From an uncultured Pseudomonadota bacterium (GTDB lineage: Bacteria > Myxococcota_A > UBA796 > GCA-2862545): DNA of 7,136 bases. The first letter of the stretch is position 1. Every line of letters starts with the position of its first letter. Shown here in pieces: positions 7,081 through 7,136 of this stretch. The notes below the pieces were generated by a model, which saw only the letters and a program-made list of their open reading frames with translations, searched no databases and was not told the origin of the DNA. The DNA lies in contig CALATR010000256.1 in assembly GCA_937891875.1 (NCBI GenBank), positions 1-7,136 of the forward strand. The letters run 5' to 3'. Position numbers and translations under genes: made by a program.

Positions 7081-7136
7081 TTGCCAGCGGATTAATCACT
7101 CATCCCCTTTGATGGAAATAATATTCACTACACCTA
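7081..7136. other. AT-rich segment abutting the tRNA-Asp 3' end
   Basis: These 56 bases hold about 39% GC by direct count, against roughly 63-80% elsewhere in the window. The change falls immediately after the encoded CCA. No gene can be called before the window ends. It could be the edge of an integrated element, an AT-rich intergenic stretch or a terminator region. Confidence 0.5.

Overview
This is a very GC-rich bacterial window, roughly 63-80% GC by hand count depending on the segment, with AT-poor third codon positions. The cysteine-rich Sel1-repeat lipoprotein and the large glycine-rich protein of no recognisable family point to Myxococcota or a related deltaproteobacterial lineage. That placement is an inference from gene style; no marker gene here settles it.

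The left half (1-3420) is read on the minus strand as a two-gene unit. The upstream gene encodes a 948-residue protein I cannot assign to a family. It has a proline/tryptophan-rich head, a long Gly/Ser/Ala-rich body and a charged helical tail. Its stop codon overlaps (TTGA) a TTG start for a Sel1-repeat lipoprotein that runs off the left edge of the window. Third-position GC drops from about 95% to mostly 55-75% near residue 720 of the large protein and stays low in the lipoprotein. The helical tail and the lipoprotein may therefore be an exchanged pair, as in polymorphic toxin/immunity loci. This is the most interesting hypothesis in the window and it is unproven.

A 129-base divergent intergenic region (3421-3549) carries a minus-strand sigma70-like promoter and a small dyad. 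To its right, on the plus strand, lie a class I SAM-dependent methyltransferase-like gene (3550-4341), a 132-base gap with a CACGTG-centred palindrome, and a full-length LonA-type ATP-dependent protease (4474-6870) with all AAA+ and Ser-Lys residues in place. The loop just before the Lon catalytic serine is unusual.

Downstream of lon are two plus-strand tRNA genes, Val(TAC) without an encoded CCA and Asp(GTC) with one. They are probably expressed from a promoter whose -35 box overlaps the lon stop codon and which has a GC-rich discriminator. The Asp tRNA has a poorly matched acceptor stem. Directly after its CCA end the composition falls to about 39% GC for the last 56 bases, which is what the start of an element integrated at a tRNA 3' end would look like.
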